NCBI GenBank assembly: GCA_003694425.1
Contig: RFJX01000273.1
Span: forward strand, 1-8,571
Reading direction: 5' to 3'
Source: Gammaproteobacteria bacterium
GTDB lineage: Bacteria > Pseudomonadota > Gammaproteobacteria > J113
Length of the DNA stretch: 8,571 bases
How positions within the stretch are numbered: position 1 is the first letter of the stretch; each line of letters opens with the position of its first letter. The notes beneath the pieces are model-generated. The model was not told where the DNA came from, did no database searches, and was given only the letters and a program-made list of their open reading frames with translations. Of this stretch, positions 1-7,937 are shown piece after piece. Position numbers and translations under genes: made by a program.

Positions 1-856
1 TCTTGCGGGCGAGATATTCGCCCATGCGCATCCTCGCCTTGTGGACCGAGATGTCGTCGATGATGGAGTCCGGACGGGCGAAATAGACGTGCTCGAAGAT
101 ACAGGGCGCATAGCTGGCCTGTGGCGCGCATTCCCTGGTGTGGACCTGCCTGTCCTTGTAGCCGATGAAGACCGCCTCTCCCGGCCGGATGTCGCGGATC
201 AGCTCGAAACCGAGGGTATCGATGGCGACGCTCTCGGAGGCGATGATGTATTCGTCTCCACCTGCGCTCTCCCGGCGGCCGAAGACCACCGGCCGGATGC
301 CGTGGGGGTCGCGGAAGCCGATGATTCCGACCCCGGTGATCATCGCCACCGCGGCATAGGCCCCGCGGCAGCGCTGGTGCACCCGGGCGACGGCCTCGAA
401 GATGTCCCCGGCGTCGATGCGCAGCTTCCCCAGCCGGCTGAGTTCGTGGGCGAAGACGTTGAGCAGGATCTCGGAATCCGAATCGGTGTTGATGTGACGC
501 AGGTCGTCCCGGAACAGCTCCTGCTTGAGCTGTTCGGCGTTGGTCAGGTTGCCGTTGTGTGCCAGGGCGATGCCATAGGGCGAATTGACGTAGAAGGGCT
601 GGGCCTCGGCGGAGGATTCGCAGCCTGCGGTGGGGTAGCGTACGTGCCCGATCCCCATCCTTCCCACCAGTTCGATCATGTGGCGGGTGTGGAACACGTC
701 CCGGACCAGGCCGTTCGATTTGCGCAGATGGAACCGGCCGTCCTTGTAGGTGACCATGCCGGCCGCGTCCTGGCCGCGGTGCTGCAGGACGGTGAGGCCG
801 TCAAAGAGCTCCTGGTTCACGTTGCCGCTGGAGACTATGCCGATAATGCCGCACAT
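1..856 (-). CDS. purF: Amidophosphoribosyltransferase (glutamine PRPP amidotransferase), N-terminal 285 residues, cut by window edge
   Basis: This enzyme transfers the amide nitrogen of glutamine to PRPP to give 5-phosphoribosylamine, the first committed step of purine synthesis in the cytosol. The protein begins MCGIIGIV, so Cys2 becomes the N-terminal nucleophile of the Ntn glutaminase domain once Met is removed; there is no propeptide. Further class II glutaminase motifs follow in order: [11 protein letters not shown] (about 24-34), [11 protein letters not shown] (about 68-78), [13 protein letters not shown] (about 97-109) and [11 protein letters not shown]. After residue 240 the [13 protein letters not shown] stretch begins the link to the phosphoribosyltransferase domain, which lies outside the window (family length is about 505). 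The start is fixed by the MCGI motif and lies 5 nt after the cvpA stop. The 20 nt upstream are pyrimidine-rich with no Shine-Dalgarno sequence, so initiation probably depends on translation of cvpA. No stop or frameshift is visible in the part present. Confidence 0.97.
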   Translation of the reverse strand, partial: MCGIIGIVSSGNVNQELFDGLTVLQHRGQDAAGMVTYKDGRFHLRKSNGLVRDVFHTRHMIELVGRMGIGHVRYPTAGCESSAEAQPFYVNSPYGIALAHNGNLTNAEQLKQELFRDDLRHINTDSDSEILLNVFAHELSRLGKLRIDAGDIFEAVARVHQRCRGAYAAVAMITGVGIIGFRDPHGIRPVVFGRRESAGGDEYIIASESVAIDTLGFELIRDIRPGEAVFIGYKDRQVHTRECAPQASYAPCIFEHVYFARPDSIIDDISVHKARMRMGEYLARK

Positions 857-861
857 GAGCG

Positions 862-1347
862 TCAGAAGGAGAAGTGTCTGGAAATGTCGGGAGGGAGATA
901 GGCCAGCGTGCGCATGGCCAGCTCCTGAAAGGGGCCGATCAGCCTCGACTGCTGCCACCAGGAGTCCCCGGGCAGTGGAGTCAGCCCCGCCAGCAGCACC
1001 AGCAGAAGGATGATGGCCCCGCCCCGGACCAGGCCGAAGACCATCCCCAGCACCCGGTCGGTCGTGGACAGCCCGGTACTGTCAACCAGCTTGCCGACGA
1101 GGTGGTTGATCAACCCGCCGGTCAGCAGTGTCACCAGGAACAGGGAGAGGAAGGCCAGAAACTGCCTGGCGGATGGGACGGTGAGGAAGTCGAGCGAGGG
1201 AGCGAGGGTGGGCGAAAAACGGATCGCGACCCAGAAGGCCAGGACCCAGGCGACCAGCGAGAGGACCTCCCGCACCAGCCCCCGTAACAGGCTCAGGAGC
1301 GCGGAGACCCCGATCACCCCGAGTATCGCGACATCAACCCACTGCAT
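862..1347 (-). CDS. cvpA: CvpA family inner-membrane protein
   Basis: The product has 161 residues, close to the 162 of E. coli CvpA, and lies in the same position just upstream of purF. It is strongly hydrophobic, with about four membrane segments: roughly residues 5-22, 26-45, 62-85 and 102-122. Family-typical features are the RGLVREVLS segment after the first helix and the [14 protein letters not shown] stretch leading into the last helix. The short C-terminal tail ends in HFSF. In E. coli the gene was found through colicin V production; its molecular role is unclear, though it has been linked to envelope homeostasis and bile-salt tolerance. The ATG start gives the expected family N-terminus; only a weak GGA lies ahead of it. 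It probably forms a transcription unit with purF, 5 nt away, possibly from the TATGAT-box promoter upstream. A PurR-type operator, known at this locus in E. coli, is not visible. Confidence 0.93.
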   Translation of the reverse strand: MQWVDVAILGVIGVSALLSLLRGLVREVLSLVAWVLAFWVAIRFSPTLAPSLDFLTVPSARQFLAFLSLFLVTLLTGGLINHLVGKLVDSTGLSTTDRVLGMVFGLVRGGAIILLLVLLAGLTPLPGDSWWQQSRLIGPFQELAMRTLAYLPPDISRHFSF

Positions 1348-1382
1348 GTTCCAGGAATGTCCCCGCGTATCGCTCCATCGCG

Positions 1383-1388
1383 ATCATA
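1383..1388 (-). promoter_or_regulatory. Possible -10 box (TATGAT) of a cvpA-purF promoter
   Basis: The minus strand reads TATGAT here, one base from the sigma70 -10 consensus TATAAT, and lies 35 nt before the cvpA start codon. No good -35 box is found 16-18 nt upstream; the nearest TTC-type hexamer (TTCATG) is 22 nt away, which is too far. A short dyad, ATCGC (1369-1373) and GCGAT (1380-1384), overlaps the end of the box. The location in the only sizeable gap between truA and purF makes an internal promoter plausible, but the sequence match is partial. Confidence 0.3.
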
Positions 1389-1396
1389 CCCCAAAT

Positions 1397-1426
1397 CCGC
1401 GCCGCCACGGCATGAACCGGGCGCGG
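1397..1426 (-). other. GC-rich hairpin after dedD, no U-tract
   Basis: The arms CCGCGCC (1397-1403) and GGCGCGG (1420-1426) are perfectly complementary over 7 bp around a 16-nt loop, which contains a further CGG/CCG pairing. On the transcript it forms 19 nt after the dedD stop codon and is followed by AUUUGGGG, not a run of U. It could weaken read-through from dedD into cvpA, protect an mRNA end, or be incidental in GC-rich DNA. It does not qualify as a standard intrinsic terminator. Confidence 0.35.
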
Positions 1427-1445
1427 CTGGAGAATCACCGGGAGA

Positions 1446-2006
1446 TCAGGGATAGCGGACGATGATGCCCTGGAGCTTCAGCTCACGGGCAAGGCGCTTG
1501 CGCAGTGCATCCGCTTTCGCCCGGGTCAGCTCCGGCCCCACCCTGACCCGGTACTGTTTCCCCTGTTCCGTATAGGCGGGATCGAGAAAGGCCGCGTAGC
1601 CCTTCTCCTTCAGCCTGGCCAGGAGCTTGCTGGCATTCTCCTCGCTCGAGAAGCTGCCCAGCTGAACCACCCAGGCGGAGACGCCCACTCTCACGCTGCC
1701 GGTGTCTTCTCCCGTGCCTGTGCCCTCTTCCGTTGCGGAACCGGACTCTCGCTCCGCTGTGGTCGCAGGCTCCGGGGCGCGGGCCTCCTCGACCGCCTGA
1801 CGGGCCTTGTCGGGCTCCAGATCGGCAGGCTCCAGGGGCACGATGCGGGAGGTGAATCCGCTCTGTTCCGGAGGGGCGGGAATGTTGCCCCCCTCGCGCA
1901 GGACCCGGGGACCGCGTCCCTCCTCCAGCAGCAGGGGCAACAGCACCACCGCCAGCCCCATCAGGATCACGGCGCCGATCAGGCGCTGCCGCAGCCGCTG
2001 CTGCAT
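1446..2006 (-). CDS. dedD: DedD-like cell division protein with SPOR domain
   Basis: This 186-residue single-pass inner-membrane protein has a short basic cytoplasmic start ([11 protein letters not shown]), one membrane helix at about residues 10-27, a low-complexity Pro/Glu/Thr/Gly linker to about residue 105, and a C-terminal SPOR domain (about 108-186). The SPOR domain shows the typical WVVQLGSFSSEENASKLLARL start, the GYAAFL segment and YRVRVGPELTRAKADALRKRL. SPOR domains bind glycan strands lacking stem peptides at the division septum, so a role at the septal ring is expected. E. coli DedD is somewhat longer (220 residues) but has the same layout and lies between folC and cvpA as here. 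The start ATG overlaps the folC stop as TGATG, which points to translational coupling; a strong Shine-Dalgarno sequence is not seen. The assignment rests on architecture and synteny, since SPOR proteins share little sequence outside the domain. Confidence 0.92.
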   Translation of the reverse strand: MQQRLRQRLIGAVILMGLAVVLLPLLLEEGRGPRVLREGGNIPAPPEQSGFTSRIVPLEPADLEPDKARQAVEEARAPEPATTAERESGSATEEGTGTGEDTGSVRVGVSAWVVQLGSFSSEENASKLLARLKEKGYAAFLDPAYTEQGKQYRVRVGPELTRAKADALRKRLARELKLQGIIVRYP

Positions 2007-3340
2007 CAGCGCCCGGCTGCCCCGACCGGGACGGAAATCAGCGGCAGCACTGCTCCGACCGTGAGGAAAGACCCCATCACCACGACCCGGTCCCCCGGAC
2101 GGGCCCGGGACAGTACCGCCCGGTAACCCTGCTCCACCGATTCATGAACCGCGATCTCCCCCTCCACTCCGGCCACCCGGAGAGAGTCGGCCAGCAGGGG
2201 CGCGGCGGCCCCCCGGGTGGCCTGGAGAGTACAGACATGCCAGCCATCCACCAGGGGCCCCAGGATCTGCCCGACCCCGGCACAGTCCTTGTCCCGGAGC
2301 ATGCCGAGCAGGCACCAGGTACGCCCGCGGGCGGGCCGCTCGCGGAGCTGACTGGCGAGGACCGAGGCGGCCTGGGGGTTGTGCGCCACATCGAGGATCA
2401 GCTCGACCGGCCCCGGGACCCTCTGGATACGCCCCGCCAGGCGCACCTCGCGCAGGCCCTGCTCGATCGCCTCCCGGGCTACCGGCAGGACCTCGCGCAG
2501 ACCGGTCAGAAGTGCCAGCACGGCGGCGGCGTTCTGGAGCTGGAAGGAGCCCTCGAGGGCCGGGCGCGGCAATCCCTGCAGACGCTGCTCCCCGCACTCG
2601 AAGTCCCACCGCCGGCCGGCCTCCCGGTAGTGGTAGTCCAGACGATTGGCCAGACGGCGCGTCCTGAGCCTCTGCGCCTCCTCCAGCAGGGTCCGGGGGG
2701 GATCGGCCTCGGCGCAGACGGCCACGGCCCCCGGGCGGAAGATCCCGGCCTTCTCCCGGGCGATCTCCTCCCGGCTCTCCCCCAGCCACTCGACATGGTC
2801 CAGATCGATGCTGGTGACCAGCGCCGCCTCCGCGTCGAGCAGGTTGACCGCGTCCAGGCGCCCGCCCAGCCCGACCTCCAGGACCGCGGCATCCAGCCCC
2901 GCCTGCCGGAAGAGATAGAGCGCGGCCAGGGTGCCGAACTCGAAATAGGTCAGGCTGGTCTCGCCGCGCGCCCGGTCAACCTCGGCGAAGGCCCGGCACA
3001 GGGCCTCGTCCGTCACCATCTCTCCCCCCACCCGGATGCGCTCGTTGTAGTGCAGCAGATGGGGGGAGGTATAGCTGCCGACCCGGTATCCGGCCGCCGA
3101 GAGGATGGCCTGCAGCATCTCCACGCAGGAGCCCTTGCCATTGGTGCCGGCCACCGTGATGACGTGATAGTCCGGGCTCAGGAGGTCGAGGCGCGAGGCC
3201 ACCTCGCGCACCCGTTCCAGCCCCAGGTCGATCTCCCGCACATGGAGCCCCTCCTGCCAGGCCAGCCATTCAGACAGGCTATGGAATCGGTCCTGCCCCG
3301 TGGCGATACCGGCCGGGCTGGAATGGCCACGCCCGATCAA
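2006..3340 (-). CDS. folC: Bifunctional dihydrofolate synthase / folylpolyglutamate synthase
   Basis: This enzyme adds glutamate to dihydropteroate to form dihydrofolate and extends tetrahydrofolates with further glutamates, using ATP, in the cytosol. The 444-residue product is a little longer than E. coli FolC (422). Visible Mur-ligase-type features are the P-loop GTNGKGS (residues 65-71), [15 protein letters not shown] (folate loop region), [51 protein letters not shown] with the conserved lysine, and in the C-terminal domain [10 protein letters not shown] and [11 protein letters not shown]. The IDLGLERV segment near residue 37 aligns with the same motif in E. coli. The start codon is TTG, overlapping the accD stop as TTGA, with GGAG 8 nt upstream. 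There is no in-frame ATG between it and the conserved core, so TTG is the best choice. The gene is coupled to accD upstream and dedD downstream. Confidence 0.96.
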   Translation of the reverse strand: MIGRGHSSPAGIATGQDRFHSLSEWLAWQEGLHVREIDLGLERVREVASRLDLLSPDYHVITVAGTNGKGSCVEMLQAILSAAGYRVGSYTSPHLLHYNERIRVGGEMVTDEALCRAFAEVDRARGETSLTYFEFGTLAALYLFRQAGLDAAVLEVGLGGRLDAVNLLDAEAALVTSIDLDHVEWLGESREEIAREKAGIFRPGAVAVCAEADPPRTLLEEAQRLRTRRLANRLDYHYREAGRRWDFECGEQRLQGLPRPALEGSFQLQNAAAVLALLTGLREVLPVAREAIEQGLREVRLAGRIQRVPGPVELILDVAHNPQAASVLASQLRERPARGRTWCLLGMLRDKDCAGVGQILGPLVDGWHVCTLQATRGAAAPLLADSLRVAGVEGEIAVHESVEQGYRAVLSRARPGDRVVVMGSFLTVGAVLPLISVPVGAAGR

Positions 3341-4224
3341 GGGTTAGGCTCCGAGGCGGGCAGGGCGTTGATCGCGTGGTGCCCGAGGATGGCCAGCAGC
3401 GAGGCCAGCCGGTCGCGCATCTCCCGGCGGTCGACGATGAGGTCGATGGCGCCGTGTTCGAGCAGGAACTCGGCGCGCTGGAAACCCTCCGGCAGGGTCT
3501 CCCCCACCGTCTGTTCGATGACGCGGGGTCCGGCGAAGCCGATCAGGGCCCCGGGCTCGGCGACGTTGATGTCCCCGAGCATCGCCAGGCTGGCGGAGAC
3601 ACCGCCCATGGTGGGGTCGGTCATCACCGAGACGTAGGGCACGCCGGCCTTGCGCAGCCGGGCCAGCGCAGCGCTGGTCTTGGCCATCTGCATCAGTGAG
3701 GTGAGGGCCTCCTGCATCCGCGCCCCCCCGCTGGCGGAGAAACAGATCAGCGGACAGCCCCGCTCCAGGGCCTCCCCGGCGGCGCGGGTGAAGCGCTCCC
3801 CCACCACCGAGCCCATCGACCCCCCCATGAATTCGAACTCGAAGGCGCAGGCGACCACCTCCATCCCCTTGAGCCGGCCTCCCAGCGCCACCAGGGCATC
3901 CTTCTCTCCGGTCTTGCGCTGGGCCTTGGCCAGCCGGTCGCGATAGCGCTGGCTGTCCCTGAACCTGAGGAAATCCACCGGCTCCAGGGAGGCGCCGATT
4001 TCGTATTGCGCCCCCTTGTCCAGAAAGTGCTGCAGGCGCGCCCGGGCGGAGATGCGGTGGTGGAAACCGCACTTGGGACAGACCGTGAGGTTGCGTTCCA
4101 GCTCGCCGCGATAGAGTACGGTCTTGCAGGAGGTACAGCTGACCCAGACCCCTTCCGGGACACCGCGGCGGGCAGCCCCCTCGGTGCGGATCCGGGATGG
4201 CAGCAGGCGGGTGAACCAGTTCAT
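3337..4224 (-). CDS. accD: Acetyl-CoA carboxylase carboxyltransferase, beta subunit
   Basis: AccD pairs with AccA to transfer the carboxyl group from carboxybiotin on AccB to acetyl-CoA, giving malonyl-CoA for fatty acid synthesis. The 295-residue product has the N-terminal zinc ribbon with Cys30, Cys33, Cys49 and Cys52 (VSCTSC and VCPKC), which is known in the family to bind nucleic acid as well as support activity. The crotonase-like carboxyltransferase domain follows, with [16 protein letters not shown] (about 129-144), [18 protein letters not shown] (about 163-180), [11 protein letters not shown] and [15 protein letters not shown]. Length is near that of E. coli AccD (304). The ATG start is preceded by GAGGAGG at an 11-nt spacing, slightly long but the best in the region. 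It lies 24 nt after the trpA stop, and its own stop overlaps the folC start. accA is not in the window, as is usual in Gammaproteobacteria. Confidence 0.97.
   Translation of the reverse strand: MNWFTRLLPSRIRTEGAARRGVPEGVWVSCTSCKTVLYRGELERNLTVCPKCGFHHRISARARLQHFLDKGAQYEIGASLEPVDFLRFRDSQRYRDRLAKAQRKTGEKDALVALGGRLKGMEVVACAFEFEFMGGSMGSVVGERFTRAAGEALERGCPLICFSASGGARMQEALTSLMQMAKTSAALARLRKAGVPYVSVMTDPTMGGVSASLAMLGDINVAEPGALIGFAGPRVIEQTVGETLPEGFQRAEFLLEHGAIDLIVDRREMRDRLASLLAILGHHAINALPASEPNP
3349..3352 (-). promoter_or_regulatory. Ribosome binding site supporting the TTG start of folC
   Basis: GGAG on the minus strand lies 8 nt before the TTG start of folC, inside the last codons of accD. This spacing is standard. 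With the stop-start overlap it supports TTG at 3340 as the real initiation codon, since no in-frame ATG is available nearby. Confidence 0.55.
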
Positions 4225-4248
4225 CGCGGCACGGGCCTCCTCATTTCC

Positions 4249-5055
4249 TCACTCCCGGTCCAGGGCCTGGCGAAGCTCCCCGATGAAGCCGTGGACCTCG
4301 CGCCTGAGCCGCTCGCGGTCGGCTCCATGCGCCTCGATGCGTGACACCAGGGCGCTGCCCACCACCACCGCGTCGGCGAGCCGGCCTACCGCCGCCGCGG
4401 TCGCGGCGTCCTTGATCCCGAATCCGATCCCCACCGGGACGTCGGTGTGGCGCCGGATCTGTCCGAGCTTCTCTCCCAGCACCGAAACGTCCAGCTGGTC
4501 ACTCCCGGTCACCCCCTTGAGCGAGACGTAGTAGACGAATCCCCCGGCGGCACGGCAGATGAGGTCCATCCGCTCCTCTGCGGTCGTGGGCGCGACCAGG
4601 AAGATGGTCTCCAGGCCCCGCTCCCGGCAGGCCTCGAGAAAATCTCCGGCCTCCTCCGGCGGCATGTCGACCACCAGGGAGCCGTCGACGCCGGCCTCGG
4701 CCGCCCGGCGGGCGTACTCCGCGTAGCCCATCGCCTCGACGGGATTGAGATAGCCCATCAGGATCACCGGGGTCTCGGGATCGCTGCTCCGGAACTCGGC
4801 CACCATGCCCAGGACGTCTCGCAGCGAGACCCCGTGGGCCAGGGCCCGCTCGCTGGCATGCTGGATCACCGGGCCGTCGGCCATGGGATCGGTGAAGGGG
4901 ACGCCCAGTTCGATCAGATCGGCGCCGGCCCGGACCAGCTCGTGCATCAGCTCGACGGTCGCGGCCGGCTCCGGGTCCCCGGCAGTGATGAAGGGGACCA
5001 GGGCAGGCCTGCCGCCCTGGCGCAATGCCCTGAAACGTTCCTGGATCCTGTTCAT
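4249..5055 (-). CDS. trpA: Tryptophan synthase, alpha subunit
   Basis: TrpA splits indole-3-glycerol phosphate into indole and glyceraldehyde 3-phosphate and passes indole through a tunnel to TrpB in the alpha2-beta2 complex. The product is 268 residues, the same length as the E. coli and Salmonella enzymes, and the numbering matches: catalytic Glu49 in LIELGVPF and Asp60 in DPMADGP. Residue 55 in the TDP segment is Thr, where enteric enzymes have Ser. Other TIM-barrel motifs are FITAGDP (22-28), VILMGYLNPV, VVDMPPEE, FLVAPTTAEERM, YYVSLKGVTGSD (phosphate-binding loop region) and VPVGIGFGI followed by AVVVGSALV. The ATG is 21 nt after the trpB stop. Its Shine-Dalgarno sequence is weak, and a perfect hairpin covers the trpB stop just ahead, so coupling to trpB translation is likely and would help keep the subunits in equal amounts. 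Confidence 0.98.
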   Translation of the reverse strand: MNRIQERFRALRQGGRPALVPFITAGDPEPAATVELMHELVRAGADLIELGVPFTDPMADGPVIQHASERALAHGVSLRDVLGMVAEFRSSDPETPVILMGYLNPVEAMGYAEYARRAAEAGVDGSLVVDMPPEEAGDFLEACRERGLETIFLVAPTTAEERMDLICRAAGGFVYYVSLKGVTGSDQLDVSVLGEKLGQIRRHTDVPVGIGFGIKDAATAAAVGRLADAVVVGSALVSRIEAHGADRERLRREVHGFIGELRQALDRE

Positions 5056-5076
5056 GATTCGCTACCGCCGATCCGC

Positions 5077-6283
<1,207 letters not shown>

Positions 6284-6309
<26 letters not shown>

Positions 6310-6946
6310 GATTGACACCTCTCATGAATGCCTCCATCAGCCTCCTGGACTTGACCCCTCTGGACTGCTCGATGCCACCACTGACATCCACCGCCCAGGG
6401 ACGCACCCGCCGGATCGCCTCACCGACGTTCTCCGGGTTGAGGCCGCCCGCCAGGACCAGGCGCGGCGCGAGCCAGGAGGGGATCCGGTCCCAGTCGAAG
6501 GCACGGCCGGTACCGCCCCTGACACCGGGCTGATAACTGTCCAGCAAGATACCACAGGCCTCGTCATATTGTCCCACGAGCCGCTCCAGATCGAGGCCTT
6601 CACGCATCCTCAGCGCCTTGATCCAGGGCAGGCCGTAACGGGCGCACTCCTGCGGTGTCTCGTCGCCGTGAAACTGCAGCAGATCGACCGGGACCTGCGC
6701 CAGCACCGCCTCGATCTCCTCCGGCCCGGCATCGACGAACAAGGCCACCCGGCTGACGAACGGCGGCAGGGAACGAACGATGCCGGCCGCGGTAGCGGCA
6801 TCCACCGCACGGGGGCTGGGAGGATAGAAGACCAGACCGATGGCGTCCACTCCGAGGGAGGCCGCAGCGAGCGCGTCGACGGTCCGGGTGATGCCGCAGA
6901 ACTTGACCCGGACCCGCCAGGGTGCGGGTGGCTGAGGCCGGCTCAT
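6284..6946 (-). CDS. trpF: Phosphoribosylanthranilate isomerase
   Basis: TrpF converts N-(5'-phosphoribosyl)anthranilate to 1-(o-carboxyphenylamino)-1-deoxyribulose 5-phosphate by an Amadori rearrangement, the third step from chorismate to tryptophan. The 220-residue product is a stand-alone TIM barrel, not fused to TrpC as in E. coli. The general base Cys17 lies in VKFCGITR and the general acid Asp136 in LLDSYQPG. Other motifs are [21 protein letters not shown] (90-97), [21 protein letters not shown] and AVDVSGGIE at the phosphate site. The ATG at 6946 has GGGAAGGA 6 nt upstream. An in-frame GTG at 6964 overlaps the truA stop as GTGA and would add six residues, but lacks a good ribosome binding site. 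An open frame extends much further upstream inside truA, but that part has no TrpF homology. The 3' end overlaps trpB by 26 nt. Confidence 0.96.
6316..6321 (-). promoter_or_regulatory. Ribosome binding site that decides the trpB start
   Basis: GAGGTG on the minus strand is a 6-base match to the anti-Shine-Dalgarno complement and lies 6 nt before the ATG at 6309. It sits within the trpF coding end. Because the alternative GTG start at 6318 is inside this motif and has no comparable site of its own, it argues for the ATG. Confidence 0.6.
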
Positions 6947-6952
6947 GGATCG

Positions 6953-6960
6953 TCCTTCCC
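6953..6960 (-). promoter_or_regulatory. Ribosome binding site that decides the trpF start
   Basis: GGGAAGGA on the minus strand lies 6 nt before the ATG at 6946, in the 14-nt gap after the truA stop. It is among the best-spaced sites in the window and favours this ATG over the GTG that overlaps the truA stop. Confidence 0.55.
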
Positions 6961-7773
6961 TCACGAGACCACGGGCGACGGTACCCGACTCCGGTCTGCA
7001 GGCAGCGGCCAGGACGCCGAACCGGGCAACCCGTAACGTTCCGGATAGCGCACCGAGACCAGCGTAAGTCCCTGCGCGGGGGCGGTGACACCGCCCAGGG
7101 TGCGGTCCCTCCCCTCGAGTACGTCGCGGGCCCAGTCCGGAGGTGCCTTGCCCATGCCGATCGCCATCAGCACACCGGCAAAATTGCGCACCATGTGCAT
7201 CAGGAAGGCGTTGGCGGTGACCTCGAGGATGACGTACTCGCCAAGGCGTGACACCTCCAGACGCCTGACCTCGCGCACCGCGTGCCGGGCCTGACACTCC
7301 TTCGCCCGGAAGGCGCTGAAATCGTGCTCCCCCAGCAGATGGCGGGCTGCCTCCCGCATCGGCGCCACCTCCAGCGGGCGGTATTCCCAGGTCACCTGTC
7401 CATGCTCCAGGGCGGGGCGGGCCTTGCGGTTGAGGATGACGTAACGGTAGCTGCGCTCGATGGCGCGGTAGCGGGCATGGAATTCGGCGGGCACCTCCCG
7501 TGCCCAGAGGACGGCCACGTCGTCAGGGAGATGGACGTTCCCACCGAGGACCCAGGCACGCGGTTCCCGCACCGCCGTGGTGTCGAAATGGACCACCTGT
7601 CCGCGGGCATGAACGCCGGTGTCGGTGCGTCCGGCGCAGTGGACCGTGACCGGCTGGTCGGCGACCTTCGCCAGGGCGCGTTCCAGGGCCTGCTGTACGG
7701 TGCGGACCCCGCGCTGGCTCTGCCAGCCGTGAAAACGGCTGCCGTCGTATTCGATACCCAGGGCGATGCGCAT
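6961..7773 (-). CDS. truA: tRNA pseudouridine(38-40) synthase
   Basis: TruA converts uridines 38, 39 and 40 of the anticodon arm of many tRNAs to pseudouridine. The product has 270 residues, equal to E. coli TruA. The N-terminus MRIALGIEYDGSRFHGWQ is typical, with catalytic Asp51 in AGRTDTGVHA (equivalent to E. coli Asp60). Further conserved segments are NVHLPDDVAV, FHARYRAIERSYRYVI with the conserved tyrosine in the active site, the HDFSAFRAKECQ segment and FLMHMVRNFAGVLMAIGMG near the C-terminus. AGGA lies about 5 nt ahead of the ATG. It is the first gene after the 164-nt gap following fimV, so it may head the unit that continues through trpF to dedD, though I see no convincing promoter there. 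Its stop is 14 nt before the trpF ATG. In E. coli the loss of TruA de-represses operons with leader-peptide attenuators through altered tRNA decoding; linkage to trp genes is therefore suggestive but common. Confidence 0.97.
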   Translation of the reverse strand: MRIALGIEYDGSRFHGWQSQRGVRTVQQALERALAKVADQPVTVHCAGRTDTGVHARGQVVHFDTTAVREPRAWVLGGNVHLPDDVAVLWAREVPAEFHARYRAIERSYRYVILNRKARPALEHGQVTWEYRPLEVAPMREAARHLLGEHDFSAFRAKECQARHAVREVRRLEVSRLGEYVILEVTANAFLMHMVRNFAGVLMAIGMGKAPPDWARDVLEGRDRTLGGVTAPAQGLTLVSVRYPERYGLPGSASWPLPADRSRVPSPVVS

Positions 7774-7830
7774 CTGTCCTGCCGGGGGTGGTTGATCCGT
7801 TCAGTCCGCTGCGGGAGTGGTACGGGGATG

Positions 7831-7853
7831 TGCGGCCAGTTTCGATGGCCGCA
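7831..7853 (-). other. 7-bp hairpin in the leader of truA
   Basis: TGCGGCC (7831-7837) and GGCCGCA (7847-7853) form a perfect 7-bp stem with a 9-nt loop, about 57 nt upstream of the truA start. No U-tract follows on either strand. A smaller CCGG-AAA-CCGG palindrome lies just beside it at 7863-7873. I found no promoter with good -35 and -10 boxes and no Trp-rich leader peptide in this gap. Confidence 0.3.
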
Positions 7854-7888
7854 GGGAGATGACCGGAAACCGGATTTCAGGATCTCCG

Positions 7889-7924
7889 TGTCCAGGAGGG
7901 CGCGGGATACGGCCCTCCTGGACA
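7889..7924 (-). terminator. Strong hairpin just after fimV, possible terminator lacking a U-tract
   Basis: A perfect 13-bp inverted repeat, TGTCCAGGAGGGC on one arm and GCCCTCCTGGACA on the other, encloses a 10-nt loop. On the transcript the stem begins 13 nt after the fimV stop codon, the usual place for a terminator. The sequence after the stem is CGGAGAUCC, with no run of U, so it is not a canonical intrinsic terminator. It could still stabilise the fimV mRNA 3' end or slow polymerase. One arm contains AGGAGG, which the other arm would hide, but no start codon at a useful distance follows it. Confidence 0.5.
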
Positions 7925-7937
7925 TCGAACAGGAGGC

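Noticed and set aside
41..901. A 286-codon plus-strand open frame at the left edge
   Set aside because: It is the antisense shadow of purF, whose minus-strand translation begins MCGIIGIV and carries all glutaminase motifs.
2144..3637. A 497-codon plus-strand open frame opposite folC and accD
   Set aside because: Same reason: low-complexity composition rich in Gly, Pro, Gln and Arg, no motif, and full overlap with certain genes on the other strand.
6947..7297. Upstream extension of the trpF open frame inside truA
   Set aside because: This part has no TrpF-like sequence and coincides with truA coding in another frame; the TIM barrel begins after the ATG at 6946.
7392..7925. A minus-strand frame starting ATG 12 nt after the fimV stop and running into truA out of frame, considered as a leader peptide
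   Set aside because: It has no ribosome binding site, no run of Trp codons, and most of its length is a shadow of truA.
7774..7937. A promoter, riboswitch or T-box upstream of truA
   Set aside because: No paired -35/-10 boxes and no conserved riboswitch or T-box elements could be recognised; only hairpins are visible.
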